A DNA stretch of 64,000 bases, from the NCBI RefSeq assembly GCF_900142925.1, contig NZ_FRCN01000001.1, forward strand, positions 1,037,798 through 1,101,797. Reading direction: 5' to 3'. Of the stretch, positions 43,834 to 53,131 are shown one piece after another (positions within the stretch are counted from its first letter, which is position 1; every line of letters starts with the position of its first letter). The stretch comes from Chitinophaga sp. CF418. GTDB lineage: Bacteria; Bacteroidota; Bacteroidia; Chitinophagales; Chitinophagaceae. The notes under the pieces were generated by a model. That model searched no databases. It was not told where the DNA came from and saw nothing but the letters and a program-made list of their open reading frames with translations. A program made the translations under genes and the position numbers.

Positions 43834-45135
43834 TCAGCTATTCCGGACAGGGGGAATATTCGTTGTTAAACCTCCACTATTGTCAACATAAAGCGTACTC
43901 GCCGCCTGTCCGTGCTTTCTTTTCTGATGATGTAGCTTACTACTTTTCTCCCGCTTCTTCCCCTTATTCCACCATACCAGGAAACCCGTTACAGGCAGAC
44001 TGGCACAGATCAGGCTTGCAAAAAACGCCAGGATCTTACCCGGCAGGCCAGCAATAGCTCCTACATGGATATCGTAGTTCATGCCGATCAGTTTCTCTCC
44101 TGCATTCCTGTCTTTCGCTGTTTCGTGTAATAGCAGTTTGCCGGTGTTCCTATCAAACTGCAGGTCGTCCCGGTCGTAATAGGTTTCTTTTCCCCAATAG
44201 GCAGACATGCGGAGGGTAGCGGTATTACCATTAGCCGCGGCAAATACGCCTATGCGTTTTGCCTGGGGGAACTGCTGTACAGCCGTCGTATAAGCCACAT
44301 CGAGGGGATTACTGCCGGCCAGTGGCAGTGCTAAAGTATCTGATTGTACTTCTTTATGCTGTGGCGGCGTAATACTGCGGGATGCCACCACGTAAACGGT
44401 AGCCTGAAACCATTTAAAGGCCCATACCATCCCCGTAAGGGCAAGTACCAGGGCTATCAGCAATGCATAAAAACCAAGTACATTATGCAGGTCGTAATTC
44501 ACTCTTTTGAAATTGCCTGACCATTTTATCCTGAAGCTCTGCTCACGGGTCTTCTTTGTCCATTTCTTCGGCCACCAGAGTATCAGGCCGGTGATCAGGA
44601 GGATGACGAAGATGAAAGTAGCCCATCCTACTATCGGCTGACCGTATTTCGTATTCAGGAGTAAGCTCCAGTGCAGGTATTTAACGATCACGAAGAAATC
44701 ACGTTTCAGATCGCGCACTGCGGTTACATTCCCGGTATAAGGGTCTACATAGGCGGCTTTATAAAAAGCGGTAGCACCGAAGATGGTAACGGCATTTTCG
44801 TCGCCCTCGGCATAGGTCAGGAACTCCCAGGCGCGGTCAGGAGCCCGATAAGTAAAAACACTACGTACGGGAAACTCTTTCCCCAAAGCAGCCTGTGCCT
44901 TTTCCTGCAGTACGCTTAATGGCAGCACAGGTGTATGCCTGGCGGTAACGAACAGCTCATCATGATGTACCCATTCGTTGATCTCTTTCTGGAACACGAA
45001 AATGCAGCCGGTGATGCTCACGATCAGCACAATGATGCCGGACGTCAGTCCCAGCCAGAGGTGCAGCCAGGCATTCAGTTGCTGCCCCCAGGATTTCCCT
45101 TTTTTCTTAGCGTTTGTTTGAATATCGTTCCCCAT
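43834..45135 (-). CDS. PepSY-associated transmembrane protein
   Basis: This is a 433-residue inner-membrane protein of the PepSY_TM family. It has a first helix at about residues 20-42 (H-L-W-L-G-L-T-S-G), a PepSY-type periplasmic part, then helices with Y-D-L-H-N-V-L-G-F-Y and N-Y-D-I-H-V-G-A near the C-terminus. Such proteins are often iron-regulated and are thought to act in ferric-siderophore reduction. An in-frame ATG at 45195 would add 20 residues; I prefer 45135. It is divergent from an AraC regulator, a common pairing with siderophore genes. Confidence 0.85.
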   Translation of the reverse strand: MGNDIQTNAKKKGKSWGQQLNAWLHLWLGLTSGIIVLIVSITGCIFVFQKEINEWVHHDELFVTARHTPVLPLSVLQEKAQAALGKEFPVRSVFTYRAPDRAWEFLTYAEGDENAVTIFGATAFYKAAYVDPYTGNVTAVRDLKRDFFVIVKYLHWSLLLNTKYGQPIVGWATFIFVILLITGLILWWPKKWTKKTREQSFRIKWSGNFKRVNYDLHNVLGFYALLIALVLALTGMVWAFKWFQATVYVVASRSITPPQHKEVQSDTLALPLAGSNPLDVAYTTAVQQFPQAKRIGVFAAANGNTATLRMSAYWGKETYYDRDDLQFDRNTGKLLLHETAKDRNAGEKLIGMNYDIHVGAIAGLPGKILAFFASLICASLPVTGFLVWWNKGKKREKSSKLHHQKRKHGQAASTLYVDNSGGLTTNIPPVRNS

Positions 45136-45345
45136 GGTATCAGAGATTGGAAGTATTGCTTTACGGCAGGGGCTGGTCCCTTTGTGAGTGTGCATAGGGT
45201 ATCCTTACCGAGCTAATGCGCGAAGGTCGGGATGCAGTAAAAGATATTCCAGACAAAAAGGGAAAAGTATTTACGCAAAGCGGAAAAAAAGAAAATATGA
45301 GACTGGTAATGCAGTTGCAGTACTGTGTTCTAATTTGGTAGTACG

Positions 45346-46350
45346 ATGACCCTACCATTGTCCATTTCAACCCACATCGGGCAACCGATACTGTTTACCC
45401 CCGGTATGCCTGAAGCCTATTCCAGCTACGCGCTGCAAGGCACGAGGCCGTTTTACGCGGTGAGTGACAGCTTTGGCTGTATCCTGTTCCAGCAGGTAGC
45501 GAATCATAGTTACAATGCATGGGTGAGTCATTATATCATTAATAAACCAACAGCATTCAAAGTAAAAGGAAATGTGGACGATCTGCTGTTCCACCATACA
45601 TTAAAGGGTAGTATGTTTTATGAGCTGAACAGTCACGAAAGTGAGACGTTTCAGCACCAGATGAATATAGTAGTAGCTCCCCGGCTTCGCCATGTGATCC
45701 GTTTCAAAGCAGCAGGTATATATGTTGCGCTGGACATCCAGATCCCGGTGGAAGACTTTAAGAGTTACCAGGAAAGTTTCCCGGTTGTACAAGACCTATT
45801 AAAGAAGCTGGATAACGAAAATACCATTACCCTCCTGGATCAGAATATGATAGCCCACGAACGCCTTCGCAATATTATACAGGATATTACCGAACGCCAG
45901 TTACCTAAGGCAGCCAGCGAAAAATACAGAGAACAGAAAACAGGAGAACTCATCATTGAATCACTTGATATGCTTTCACGTTACCTTACAGATGCCAACG
46001 GCCTGAGCGCGGCCGACCATGAAAGGGGCCAGAAGACAGAGGTACATTTGCTGAAACATCTGCAGCAACCATCACCTCCTACCCTCAAACAATTGGCGAG
46101 ATTTGCCGGTACGAATGAAAAGAAACTGGAAGAGATCTTCCGGAGCCGTCACGGTATTACCGTATACGACTTCTTCCAGAACGCGCGTATGCGTATCATT
46201 TACCGCAAGCTCACCGAGACTGCTGTGCCCTTGCAGGACCTTGCTGAAGAATTCGGTTACACGGATTATTCCAGCTTCTCCTACGCAGTAAAGAAACGTT
46301 TCTCAATGAGTCCGCGTGAACTGAGGAGGAATAGTAGTATTAACTCCTAA
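45346..46350 (+). CDS. AraC-family transcriptional regulator
   Basis: This 334-residue regulator has a ligand-sensing N-terminal half (about 1-220) and two AraC HTH motifs at about residues 235-328 (T-L-K-Q-L-A-R-F-A-G-T and V-P-L-Q-D-L-A-E-E-F-G-Y with F-S-M-S-P-R-E-L-R). It is divergent from the PepSY-TM gene. The combination resembles siderophore-responsive regulators of the PchR type, but no TonB receptor is adjacent. Confidence 0.9.
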   Translation: MTLPLSISTHIGQPILFTPGMPEAYSSYALQGTRPFYAVSDSFGCILFQQVANHSYNAWVSHYIINKPTAFKVKGNVDDLLFHHTLKGSMFYELNSHESETFQHQMNIVVAPRLRHVIRFKAAGIYVALDIQIPVEDFKSYQESFPVVQDLLKKLDNENTITLLDQNMIAHERLRNIIQDITERQLPKAASEKYREQKTGELIIESLDMLSRYLTDANGLSAADHERGQKTEVHLLKHLQQPSPPTLKQLARFAGTNEKKLEEIFRSRHGITVYDFFQNARMRIIYRKLTETAVPLQDLAEEFGYTDYSSFSYAVKKRFSMSPRELRRNSSINS

Positions 46351-46509
46351 TTGATTTTCCCTCTTTCCAAAGTTCATCATTTAACTCCTAAAAACCCTCA
46401 TTATATCATGACGTAACTTTAATACAGAAAGAACAATATTATTCGTTTTCGTTGCCATAACGACCTATAATACGACAAGAACATTTAATGGTATATTGAG
46501 GAAAACAAC

Positions 46510-46531
46510 GTCCTGGCTTTCTAGCCGGGAC
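46510..46531. repeat. Hairpin in the AraC-GH2 spacer
   Basis: A 9-bp stem (GTCCTGGCT/AGCCGGGAC, one G-T pair) with a TTCT loop and a following CTCTTTTC. It could be a late terminator for the AraC gene. I see nothing else certain in 46351-46648. Confidence 0.4.
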
Positions 46532-46648
46532 CTCTTTTCTTACAATGTTACCATTTCCAATATATCGCAACATATACCAATTGTGAAATGCCAATTGTAT
46601 TCTCATCTCATTATTTGTATTCCCCCATTCACTCATTAACCCAGGTAC

Positions 46649-48454
46649 ATGAAACCGTTTAAAAGCACGCTTTTGTTTGTTACCCTATGCTTCCCCTGTT
46701 TTCAGATCGCCCTTGCCACTGGTGGGGGCGATTGGTTTTCCGGCAGATGGTCCATGCAACCTGTACCTCTCCAAACCCGATGGGCAACCGACGTTTCTCC
46801 TGATAATGTCTTACCTGAATATCCACGTCCGCAGATGGTACGTTCGCAATGGCAGAACCTGAACGGCCTGTGGAAATATGCCATAACCCGTTGGGATGAT
46901 GGTATGCCTTTACAATTTGATGGTGAGATACTGGTGCCTTTCCCTGTTGAGTCGGCACTATCCGGCGTACAGCGCGCGCTGTTGCCTACACAGCGGCTCT
47001 GGTATAAACGATCTATCAAAAAGCCGGACACCCGCGGCGGCAAACGGGTACTGCTGCATTTTGGCTCGGTAGACTGGAGAGCTGCTGTTTATCTCAATGG
47101 TAAATTGCTGGGCAGGCATATGGGCGGGTATCAACATTTCTCTTTTGATATTACGGCCTCCCTGCAGGAAGGGAATAATGAACTTGTTGTGAGTGTGCTC
47201 GATCCTTCCAACCTGGGGCCTAATCCCAGTGGTAAACAGACCTTACGGCCGCGGAGGATACTTTATACTGCCGTCAGCGGTATCTGGCAGACGGTGTGGA
47301 TGGAAACGGTGCCTCCTACCTATATCACAGACCTTTTTATGACACCTGATATTGACGCCAACTGTCTCAATCTGCGTGTCAATACTTCAGATACGACCGG
47401 CAGTGTAGTTGAGGCCATTGCCTATGCAGGTACCCAGGCAGTTGTCCGCATCTCCGGGCCTGCCAACCGGATGCTGGACCTCGGCGTTCCCTTTGCACAT
47501 TTGTGGAGCCCTGCAGATCCTTTTCTTTATCATCTGAAGATCAGGTTACGGCGGCATGGACAGGTCGTCGATTCTGTGACCAGTTATTTCGGAATGCGGA
47601 AGATAGCCGTACAGCAAGACAGCTCAGGGATGCCACGCCTCTTTCTCAATAATAAATATACCTTCCAGTTGGGTGTACTTGACCAGGGCTATTGGCCGGA
47701 AGGATTGTACACCGCTCCCACTGATTCTGCACTTGTCTTTGATATCAGGATGATGAAGGATATGGGATTTAATACCATCCGCAAGCATGTGAAGCTGGAA
47801 CCTGACCGCTGGTATTATCATGCTGACCACTTAGGCATGCTGGTATGGCAGGATATGGTGCCTTGTGCGGATGAAGACTTCTATTCCACTTCCCAGTTTG
47901 AACAGGAGAATAACGAGAACCTTTACCAGTTACACAATTTCCCATCTATTGTGATGTGGGTATTGTTCAATGAGGGATGGGGGAAATACGATCAGAAGCG
48001 CCTCACGGAGTGGATGAAACAAGCCGATCCTTCGCGTATCATTAACGGTCATTCGGGGGAGAACCTGGATGTATATAGCGACACACCTATGCGTGACCGC
48101 TGGATCAGCAGTGATGTGACAGATGTACATTATTATCCCGGTCCGTATATAGCACCGGCATTGCCGGGGAAAGCGCGGGTATTGGGAGAATGGGGCGGAG
48201 TGCGCGTGATTACTCCGGGGCATCAATGGGCGCCTAAGACAGGATGGGGATATGTAGAAGTAAATGCGCAAAAGTTTGCAGAGAAGTATAAGTACATGAT
48301 GGGGCGGTTGAAGTTGTATGAGAAACAGGGATTATCCGGAGCGATATATACACAGCCGTACGATGTGGAATCGGAGGAGAATGGGTTTATGACGTATGAC
48401 AGGGAGGTGGTGAAGATTGGCGTGGAGGAAATGAAGAAAGTAAATACCTGGTAA
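46649..48454 (+). CDS. Exported glycoside hydrolase family 2 enzyme
   Basis: This is a 601-residue secreted enzyme with a signal peptide (to about residue 24). A jelly-roll sugar-binding domain (about 60-220, with L-N-G-L-W and V-Y-L-N-G-K), an Ig-like domain and a TIM barrel follow. The acid/base is E442 in F-N-E-G-W and the nucleophile is E514 in G-E-W-G-G. GH2 activities include beta-galactosidase, glucuronidase and mannosidase, and I cannot choose among them. It stands alone, without Sus genes beside it. Confidence 0.9.
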   Translation: MKPFKSTLLFVTLCFPCFQIALATGGGDWFSGRWSMQPVPLQTRWATDVSPDNVLPEYPRPQMVRSQWQNLNGLWKYAITRWDDGMPLQFDGEILVPFPVESALSGVQRALLPTQRLWYKRSIKKPDTRGGKRVLLHFGSVDWRAAVYLNGKLLGRHMGGYQHFSFDITASLQEGNNELVVSVLDPSNLGPNPSGKQTLRPRRILYTAVSGIWQTVWMETVPPTYITDLFMTPDIDANCLNLRVNTSDTTGSVVEAIAYAGTQAVVRISGPANRMLDLGVPFAHLWSPADPFLYHLKIRLRRHGQVVDSVTSYFGMRKIAVQQDSSGMPRLFLNNKYTFQLGVLDQGYWPEGLYTAPTDSALVFDIRMMKDMGFNTIRKHVKLEPDRWYYHADHLGMLVWQDMVPCADEDFYSTSQFEQENNENLYQLHNFPSIVMWVLFNEGWGKYDQKRLTEWMKQADPSRIINGHSGENLDVYSDTPMRDRWISSDVTDVHYYPGPYIAPALPGKARVLGEWGGVRVITPGHQWAPKTGWGYVEVNAQKFAEKYKYMMGRLKLYEKQGLSGAIYTQPYDVESEENGFMTYDREVVKIGVEEMKKVNTW

Positions 48455-48460
48455 TAAAAT

Positions 48461-48498
48461 GGGAACTTTCCTGAACCGTTCAAAACAGGAAAGTTCCC
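48461..48498. terminator. Hairpin between GH2 and the small exported protein
   Basis: Perfect 13-bp arms (GGGAACTTTCCTG and its complement) lie between convergent genes. Confidence 0.75.
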
Positions 48499-48511
48499 GG
48501 GCATGCAGCTC

Positions 48512-48856
48512 TTACATAGCTGTTGTGATATTTGTTATCGTAGTAGTGCACCAATAAAATTGGCGGGTGATTGTTTCCGTTCCGGAAACAGCCTGTAATG
48601 TTTTTACACCAATGGGCTGGCTCATAACCTGGTAATAAACGTGGGACAGACTACCGGGAACTGTTGTAATAAACCATACAGTGGTTGTACATAAACTTCC
48701 CGTTGTATAGTATATCTTGTTACCAACAGTCTCATATACAATAGATGTTGGCGTAAAGACTGGCTCCGCGGTGAACCTGCTAATCTTAAAAGCCAGCAGG
48801 CCTCCTGTCATGGAGCATACGAGGATAAGTACCAGTAGAATTTTAGCTTTTTTCAT
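48512..48856 (-). CDS. Small exported protein, family member 1 of 3
   Basis: This 114-residue protein starts M-K-K-A-K-I-L-L and has a hydrophobic export segment ending G-G-L-L-A-F-K. The mature part is Thr-rich with short strands and two cysteines. Two paralogs (48949-49290 and 52229-52576) share the K-K-x-R/K-I-x-L-x-L-I start, the G-G-x-x-A-F-K-x-x-(R/K)-F junction and Thr/Cys-rich strands. No lipobox is seen. I do not recognise the family; export to the periplasm or surface is inferred. Confidence 0.65.
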   Translation of the reverse strand: MKKAKILLVLILVCSMTGGLLAFKISRFTAEPVFTPTSIVYETVGNKIYYTTGSLCTTTVWFITTVPGSLSHVYYQVMSQPIGVKTLQAVSGTETITRQFYWCTTTITNITTAM

Positions 48857-48909
48857 AGTAAATGGTTTACATGTCCAGGAAAAACGCTTCCCGGTACATC
48901 AAAAAAAGA

Positions 48910-48937
48910 GGAGTCTTAGCCTCTCAGATAAGACTCC
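48910..48937 (-). terminator. Terminator of small exported protein 2
   Basis: Perfect 9-bp arms (GGAGTCTTA/TAAGACTCC) are followed on the minus strand by CTC and seven T residues. Confidence 0.85.
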
Positions 48938-48948
48938 CCGGATTAATT

Positions 48949-49290
48949 TTACATATCACTCGTTGTTTTTGTCGATGTTGTTACACATAGCCAAAACGGT
49001 AATGTGGTCGTCAACGGACCTGAAGGCCATTGTTTCAACGTACGTGTCGTTGTAGGAACTCCTACCAGATGCCAAACTACAGCAGGGCTACCCACGTCAG
49101 TAATCCACTGATTAATGGTTGTACAAAGATTCCCCGTGGTATAATACGTAACACCATTTATTGTAACATAAATGATCGTTGTAGTAGTAAAAGCCTGCTC
49201 ATTTGTAAATCTCATTGCTTTAAATGCCAACCCGCCACCAGCAATAGCTAGCAAGGCGATCAGGGCGAGAATAATTCTACCTTTTTTCAT
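48949..49290 (-). CDS. Small exported protein, family member 2 of 3
   Basis: This is a 113-residue paralog of the preceding entry: start M-K-K-G-R-I-I-L-A-L-I, junction G-G-G-L-A-F-K-A-M-R-F, then Thr-rich strands with Y-Y-T-T-G-N-L-C-T-T closely matching the Y-Y-T-T-G-S-L-C-T-T of member 1. It has its own terminator, so it is expressed separately. Function unknown. Confidence 0.65.
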   Translation of the reverse strand: MKKGRIILALIALLAIAGGGLAFKAMRFTNEQAFTTTTIIYVTINGVTYYTTGNLCTTINQWITDVGSPAVVWHLVGVPTTTRTLKQWPSGPLTTTLPFWLCVTTSTKTTSDM

Positions 49291-49616
49291 AAAACAGGGG
49301 TTTAATCATTCGTTAAATGCCTACTCTTTTCGATGGTTTTCGGCGACTCCATTATGCCGGCCGGCAATGACTTATTATATAGAAAAGTTTGTTTGGGAGT
49401 AATTCTTTATACTTCAAGGTTATATCAGGTGGTCAGGGATGATCAGTGAAAATTGGTTAGTCAGGATGCTTCTCAAATGTTCCATCTTTCTCTCCAAAGT
49501 TATTTGTTTCTATAGCAAAAGACTTAGTAGATGGGTATAAAAATTGCGCTGCTTTTTCCTTATCTACTAAGCATTTCGTGCCGCTCATTGTCTATTTTAA
49601 AGAGACTCCAGACATT
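49291..49616. other. Intergenic region upstream of the S9 peptidase
   Basis: A 326-bp spacer between divergent genes. It holds a perfect 10-bp inverted repeat, CTTAGTAGAT (49523-49532) and ATCTACTAAG (49562-49571), with a 29-base spacer, ending 45 bp before the peptidase start. No exact promoter box was found. Confidence 0.5.
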
Positions 49617-52136
49617 ATGAAATACGCAATTACTATTCTCCTCTGCTTTCATATTTCGTTCGTAAACGCCCAGAAGCCTCCCATTAACAACTTCACTTAC
49701 AAAGGGTGGGAAATGCTGTTGAACTATCATATTTCCGATAATGGCAAATATGTCTGGTATACTTATGGATCTGAGCTTAGCGGTATCACGCTGGTCGTTC
49801 GCTCCATTACTGGTAGCTACTGCAAATTATTCACCGGCGTATGGGATGCGGTCTTCACATCAGACAATCAACACCTGGTATTTAATTCGCCCAAAGGCCT
49901 CGGTGTACTGACATTAGGTACATCGACTATAAATTATACGCAGCGAATCAATACTTATACAGTCGCCAATAATGGCAAATGGCTGGCAGCAAAACTGGCA
50001 GATACAATGCTGCTTAAAAACCTGCATACTAACGAGGAACGCTACTACACCAGGGTTAGTACTCATTTGTTTAATAATGCGGGAAATGTGTTGGTGTATT
50101 ATACTAAAGATAGCCTGGTATGGACGGATCTTGTGACTAATCATTCCCGGCTGATTGCCATAGGAGATGAAATTGATAATATTACTTTTAATCATGCAGA
50201 TACCGCCATTGCGTTTACTGACAGTAGCCATATTCACTATTTCAGTAAAAGAATGGACAGTCCGCAACAAATCCTGCTGACGGGATTGAGGCCCGGCACT
50301 ACATTACTTCCCTTACCGCTACAATTTAGCCAGGATGATAAACTATTATTTTTTAAGGTAGCCAAAGAACGTACGCCTGTCGCGAAGGACGCTCAGCAGA
50401 TATCAAATAAGCTCAATATCTGGGACCACCGGGATATCCGTTTGCATTCGCAGGAGATACCGGATCCCTATAGGCCCTTTTCAGCAGTTGTTCCTGTATC
50501 CGGAGGTGCTGTTATTCAACTCGAAAATGCAGATACTATCCTATCAGGGCAGCCAGGAAATCAATATGCCCTGGTATCGAATGTGGTCAATGAGGAAGAT
50601 GCCTACTGGAACGAGCAGCAAGTGAAAAGTTACGATCTTATCTCATTAGCAAACGGTACGCGTAAACATGTGATATCTTCCCCCCAGCGGGCGCTCGGTG
50701 TGGAGCTGTCTCCTGCTGAACACTATGTTAGTTGGTTTGACACAACCAACCAACACTATTTTACTTATGAAATTGCCACAGGGATTACCAGAAATATCTC
50801 TGCAGCTATTCCTGCTACGCTGGCACATAAACATCTTTCCAGTACCGAGAAATGGCCCTATGGAACTGCTGGCTGGCTATCGGAAGATCAGCGACTGCTT
50901 GTCTATGATGAATTTGATATATGGCAATTAGATCCTGGTGCCAGAACACCTCCCCTTAATATTGCCGATCATTATGGTCAGCAACATAAGACGATACTCA
51001 GGCTAGTATACCCGCAGCAGTTGCTCACACTCCGGGAAAATGATCCATTGCTGGTCACCTGCCTCGATAGTAATAAATACAATGGCTTTATGCACATTAA
51101 AGCTGGTATTAATCGCTCACTGCGTCCGGTCAATATGGAGCCTGCTGTTTATCACTTTCCGGCCCTGGTTGTTTTCGAGCCGCCAGCTCCCCTCAAGGCA
51201 GAGAAAGCAGGTGTATATATTTTGCAAAGGCAAAGCGCCACCCAGGCGCCGAATCTCGTCACTACGACTGACTTTAAAACATTCAAACCACTCTCTGATA
51301 TCCAACCTCAACAAACTTACAACTGGTTAACGACAGAACTGGTCCGTTGGCCTATGCCCGGAGGTACTACCGGCACAGGCATACTTTACAAACCAGAGGA
51401 TTTTGATAGCACCAGACAATACCCCATCATATTTCATTACTATGAACAACGAAGTAATGAAATGCACCTCTTTCCTAAGGTAAGACTGAGTAATGGCACC
51501 TTAACCATTGCCTGGTATGTCAGCAACGGATATCTCGTCTTCGTTCCTGACATCTATCGCCCTACCGGCAGGAATGGGGCAGCCATTCTCAATACCGTCG
51601 TATCTGCAGCCCAATACCTGGTTGCCCGGCCTTATGTAAATGCGAAGAGAATGGGCTTGCAGGGACATAGCTTCGGCGGATACGAAACCAACTACATCAT
51701 TGCACATACAAATATCTTCGCAGCAGCACAGTCGTCCGCCGCTCCTTCGGAGCTATTCGGTCTTCACGGCGGACTGGGATTCGGGGGTAGGAGCTACCAT
51801 TATATATCTGAACTGGGACAGCTGAACCAGGGTGTGCCGCCCTGGGAGAACCCCGATCTGTATGTACAGGCCTCCCCTATATTATTTGCGCAGCAAATCA
51901 ACACGCCTTTATTGATGATGCATAATAAAGACGATAGCGCGGTGCCGTTTTCACAATCAGTGGCGTTGTTTATAGCGCTGCGGAGATTACAAAAGCCTGT
52001 ATGGTTGCTGGAATATCAAGGGGAAGGGCATGTATTGTATGATCCAGGATGCCTGTTGGATTTTAGTATTAAGCAAGAGGAGTTTTTTGATTATTACCTG
52101 AAGAACAAAAACATCCCCGGATGGATGCAGCGATGA
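49617..52136 (+). CDS. Exported S9-family (prolyl oligopeptidase-type) peptidase
   Basis: This is an 839-residue serine peptidase with a signal peptide to about residue 19 (S-F-V-N-A-Q). A beta-propeller-like N-terminal part (to about residue 580) precedes the alpha/beta-hydrolase. The triad is S685 in G-H-S-F-G-G, D773 in N-K-D-D-S-A-V-P, H805 in G-E-G-H-V. The ATG at 49617 is used because the signal follows it directly; an earlier ATG at 49578 adds 13 residues. It is flanked on both sides by small exported paralogs. Confidence 0.92.
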   Translation: MKYAITILLCFHISFVNAQKPPINNFTYKGWEMLLNYHISDNGKYVWYTYGSELSGITLVVRSITGSYCKLFTGVWDAVFTSDNQHLVFNSPKGLGVLTLGTSTINYTQRINTYTVANNGKWLAAKLADTMLLKNLHTNEERYYTRVSTHLFNNAGNVLVYYTKDSLVWTDLVTNHSRLIAIGDEIDNITFNHADTAIAFTDSSHIHYFSKRMDSPQQILLTGLRPGTTLLPLPLQFSQDDKLLFFKVAKERTPVAKDAQQISNKLNIWDHRDIRLHSQEIPDPYRPFSAVVPVSGGAVIQLENADTILSGQPGNQYALVSNVVNEEDAYWNEQQVKSYDLISLANGTRKHVISSPQRALGVELSPAEHYVSWFDTTNQHYFTYEIATGITRNISAAIPATLAHKHLSSTEKWPYGTAGWLSEDQRLLVYDEFDIWQLDPGARTPPLNIADHYGQQHKTILRLVYPQQLLTLRENDPLLVTCLDSNKYNGFMHIKAGINRSLRPVNMEPAVYHFPALVVFEPPAPLKAEKAGVYILQRQSATQAPNLVTTTDFKTFKPLSDIQPQQTYNWLTTELVRWPMPGGTTGTGILYKPEDFDSTRQYPIIFHYYEQRSNEMHLFPKVRLSNGTLTIAWYVSNGYLVFVPDIYRPTGRNGAAILNTVVSAAQYLVARPYVNAKRMGLQGHSFGGYETNYIIAHTNIFAAAQSSAAPSELFGLHGGLGFGGRSYHYISELGQLNQGVPPWENPDLYVQASPILFAQQINTPLLMMHNKDDSAVPFSQSVALFIALRRLQKPVWLLEYQGEGHVLYDPGCLLDFSIKQEEFFDYYLKNKNIPGWMQR

Positions 52137-52228
52137 TACAACTGGCTCCAGATATCGCTTGCTACCAAGGATTTCTATTTAGTCCTAACTGAGTAAATAA
52201 AACATTAAAGTAGTTTCAGTAAAAAATC

Positions 52229-52576
52229 ATGAAAAAAGCAAGGATCTTTCTTTCCTTAATTGCACTCTTGGCAGTTATTGGAGGAGCTTTCGCCTTTAAG
52301 GCGTTCAAATTCAACGCCACCCCGGCATGGAGATATACAAATTCTATCACAATAGGTGGTAGCGTGTATTCATCAACAGTGCCATTTTGCACATCAACAG
52401 ACCCGGTGTCTTTCTTTACCACATTATGTTTTGAAATAACACCTACATATACATCAATAGCGCGGACAGGCGCATCTACAATTACTTTAGTATATACTGC
52501 AAATACAAACCTGACATATACAATACCACAGACTTCCTGCAGTCTCTTAACAACATGCGTGACAGCTATTTTATAA
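52229..52576 (+). CDS. Small exported protein, family member 3 of 3
   Basis: This is a 115-residue paralog (M-K-K-A-R-I-F-L-S-L-I-A-L-L-A, junction G-G-A-F-A-F-K-A-F-K-F) 92 bp after the S9 peptidase. It has four cysteines and Thr-rich strands like its relatives. Its position after the peptidase suggests a functional link, but that is inference. Confidence 0.65.
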   Translation: MKKARIFLSLIALLAVIGGAFAFKAFKFNATPAWRYTNSITIGGSVYSSTVPFCTSTDPVSFFTTLCFEITPTYTSIARTGASTITLVYTANTNLTYTIPQTSCSLLTTCVTAIL

Positions 52577-52594
52577 CTAATGATTCATTGCAAT

Positions 52595-52658
52595 GAAGGT
52601 CATAAAATTCCCCATGACAATGCCTGGCCAGGACATATGTCAGGAATTTATGACCTTC
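52595..52658. terminator. Bidirectional hairpin between convergent genes
   Basis: Perfect 12-bp arms (GAAGGTCATAAA/TTTATGACCTTC) with a further CCTGGCCAGG palindrome inside. The right arm overlaps the last codons of the thioredoxin-like gene. Confidence 0.65.
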
Positions 52659-53131
52659 TTCAGTGAATCCACCCCTACTCCACCGATCACAATCTGTTTA
52701 AACTCTTTCTTTTTATCATAGATCACCAGGTATGGGAAGCCTGGTGCTTTGTAGTAAGTAAAGAAGAAGCCCTTCACATCTTTCCCTATAGTGATATTCT
52801 TGTATTTATCGAGCTTGAAGAGTGTATCATACATCTGGATCTCCTTAAAATCTGCCACCGTTGCCATATAAAAACGTACATCCTTTAACTCATCCATCCG
52901 CTTAGTGATCTCCCTTGTCAGGGCCTGACAATAAGGGCAATCAGGACCAAAGAAAAATAACACCACTGGTTTCCCTTTGGGAATATTAGCTGTATTTAAT
53001 TTGACAGTGGTGTCCAGCAATTGGATGTTAAAAGCCGGCAGGTCTTTATCAATTCCTGGAGGCAAAGCGCGGTTATATTTCGTACAACTGGCTATTCCGG
53101 CTAACATCAAAACTAACAACAATGATCTCAT
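52640..53131 (-). CDS. Thioredoxin-like (TlpA/redoxin) lipoprotein
   Basis: This is a 163-residue lipoprotein with lipobox G-I-A-S-C16. The thioredoxin fold has its redox pair C65-P-Y-C68 in F-F-G-P-D-C-P-Y-C and cis-Pro in G-F-P-Y-L-V. It probably reduces disulfides in the periplasm. Its start shares a base with the stop of the fusion gene upstream (TAATG), so it is co-translated with it. Confidence 0.88.
   Translation of the reverse strand: MRSLLLVLMLAGIASCTKYNRALPPGIDKDLPAFNIQLLDTTVKLNTANIPKGKPVVLFFFGPDCPYCQALTREITKRMDELKDVRFYMATVADFKEIQMYDTLFKLDKYKNITIGKDVKGFFFTYYKAPGFPYLVIYDKKKEFKQIVIGGVGVDSLKKVINS

Noticed and set aside
46439..46636. Minus-strand 65-codon frame with three cysteines
   Set aside because: No promoter or good ribosome site, it spans a hairpin, and it has no recognisable family. 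Too weak to call.
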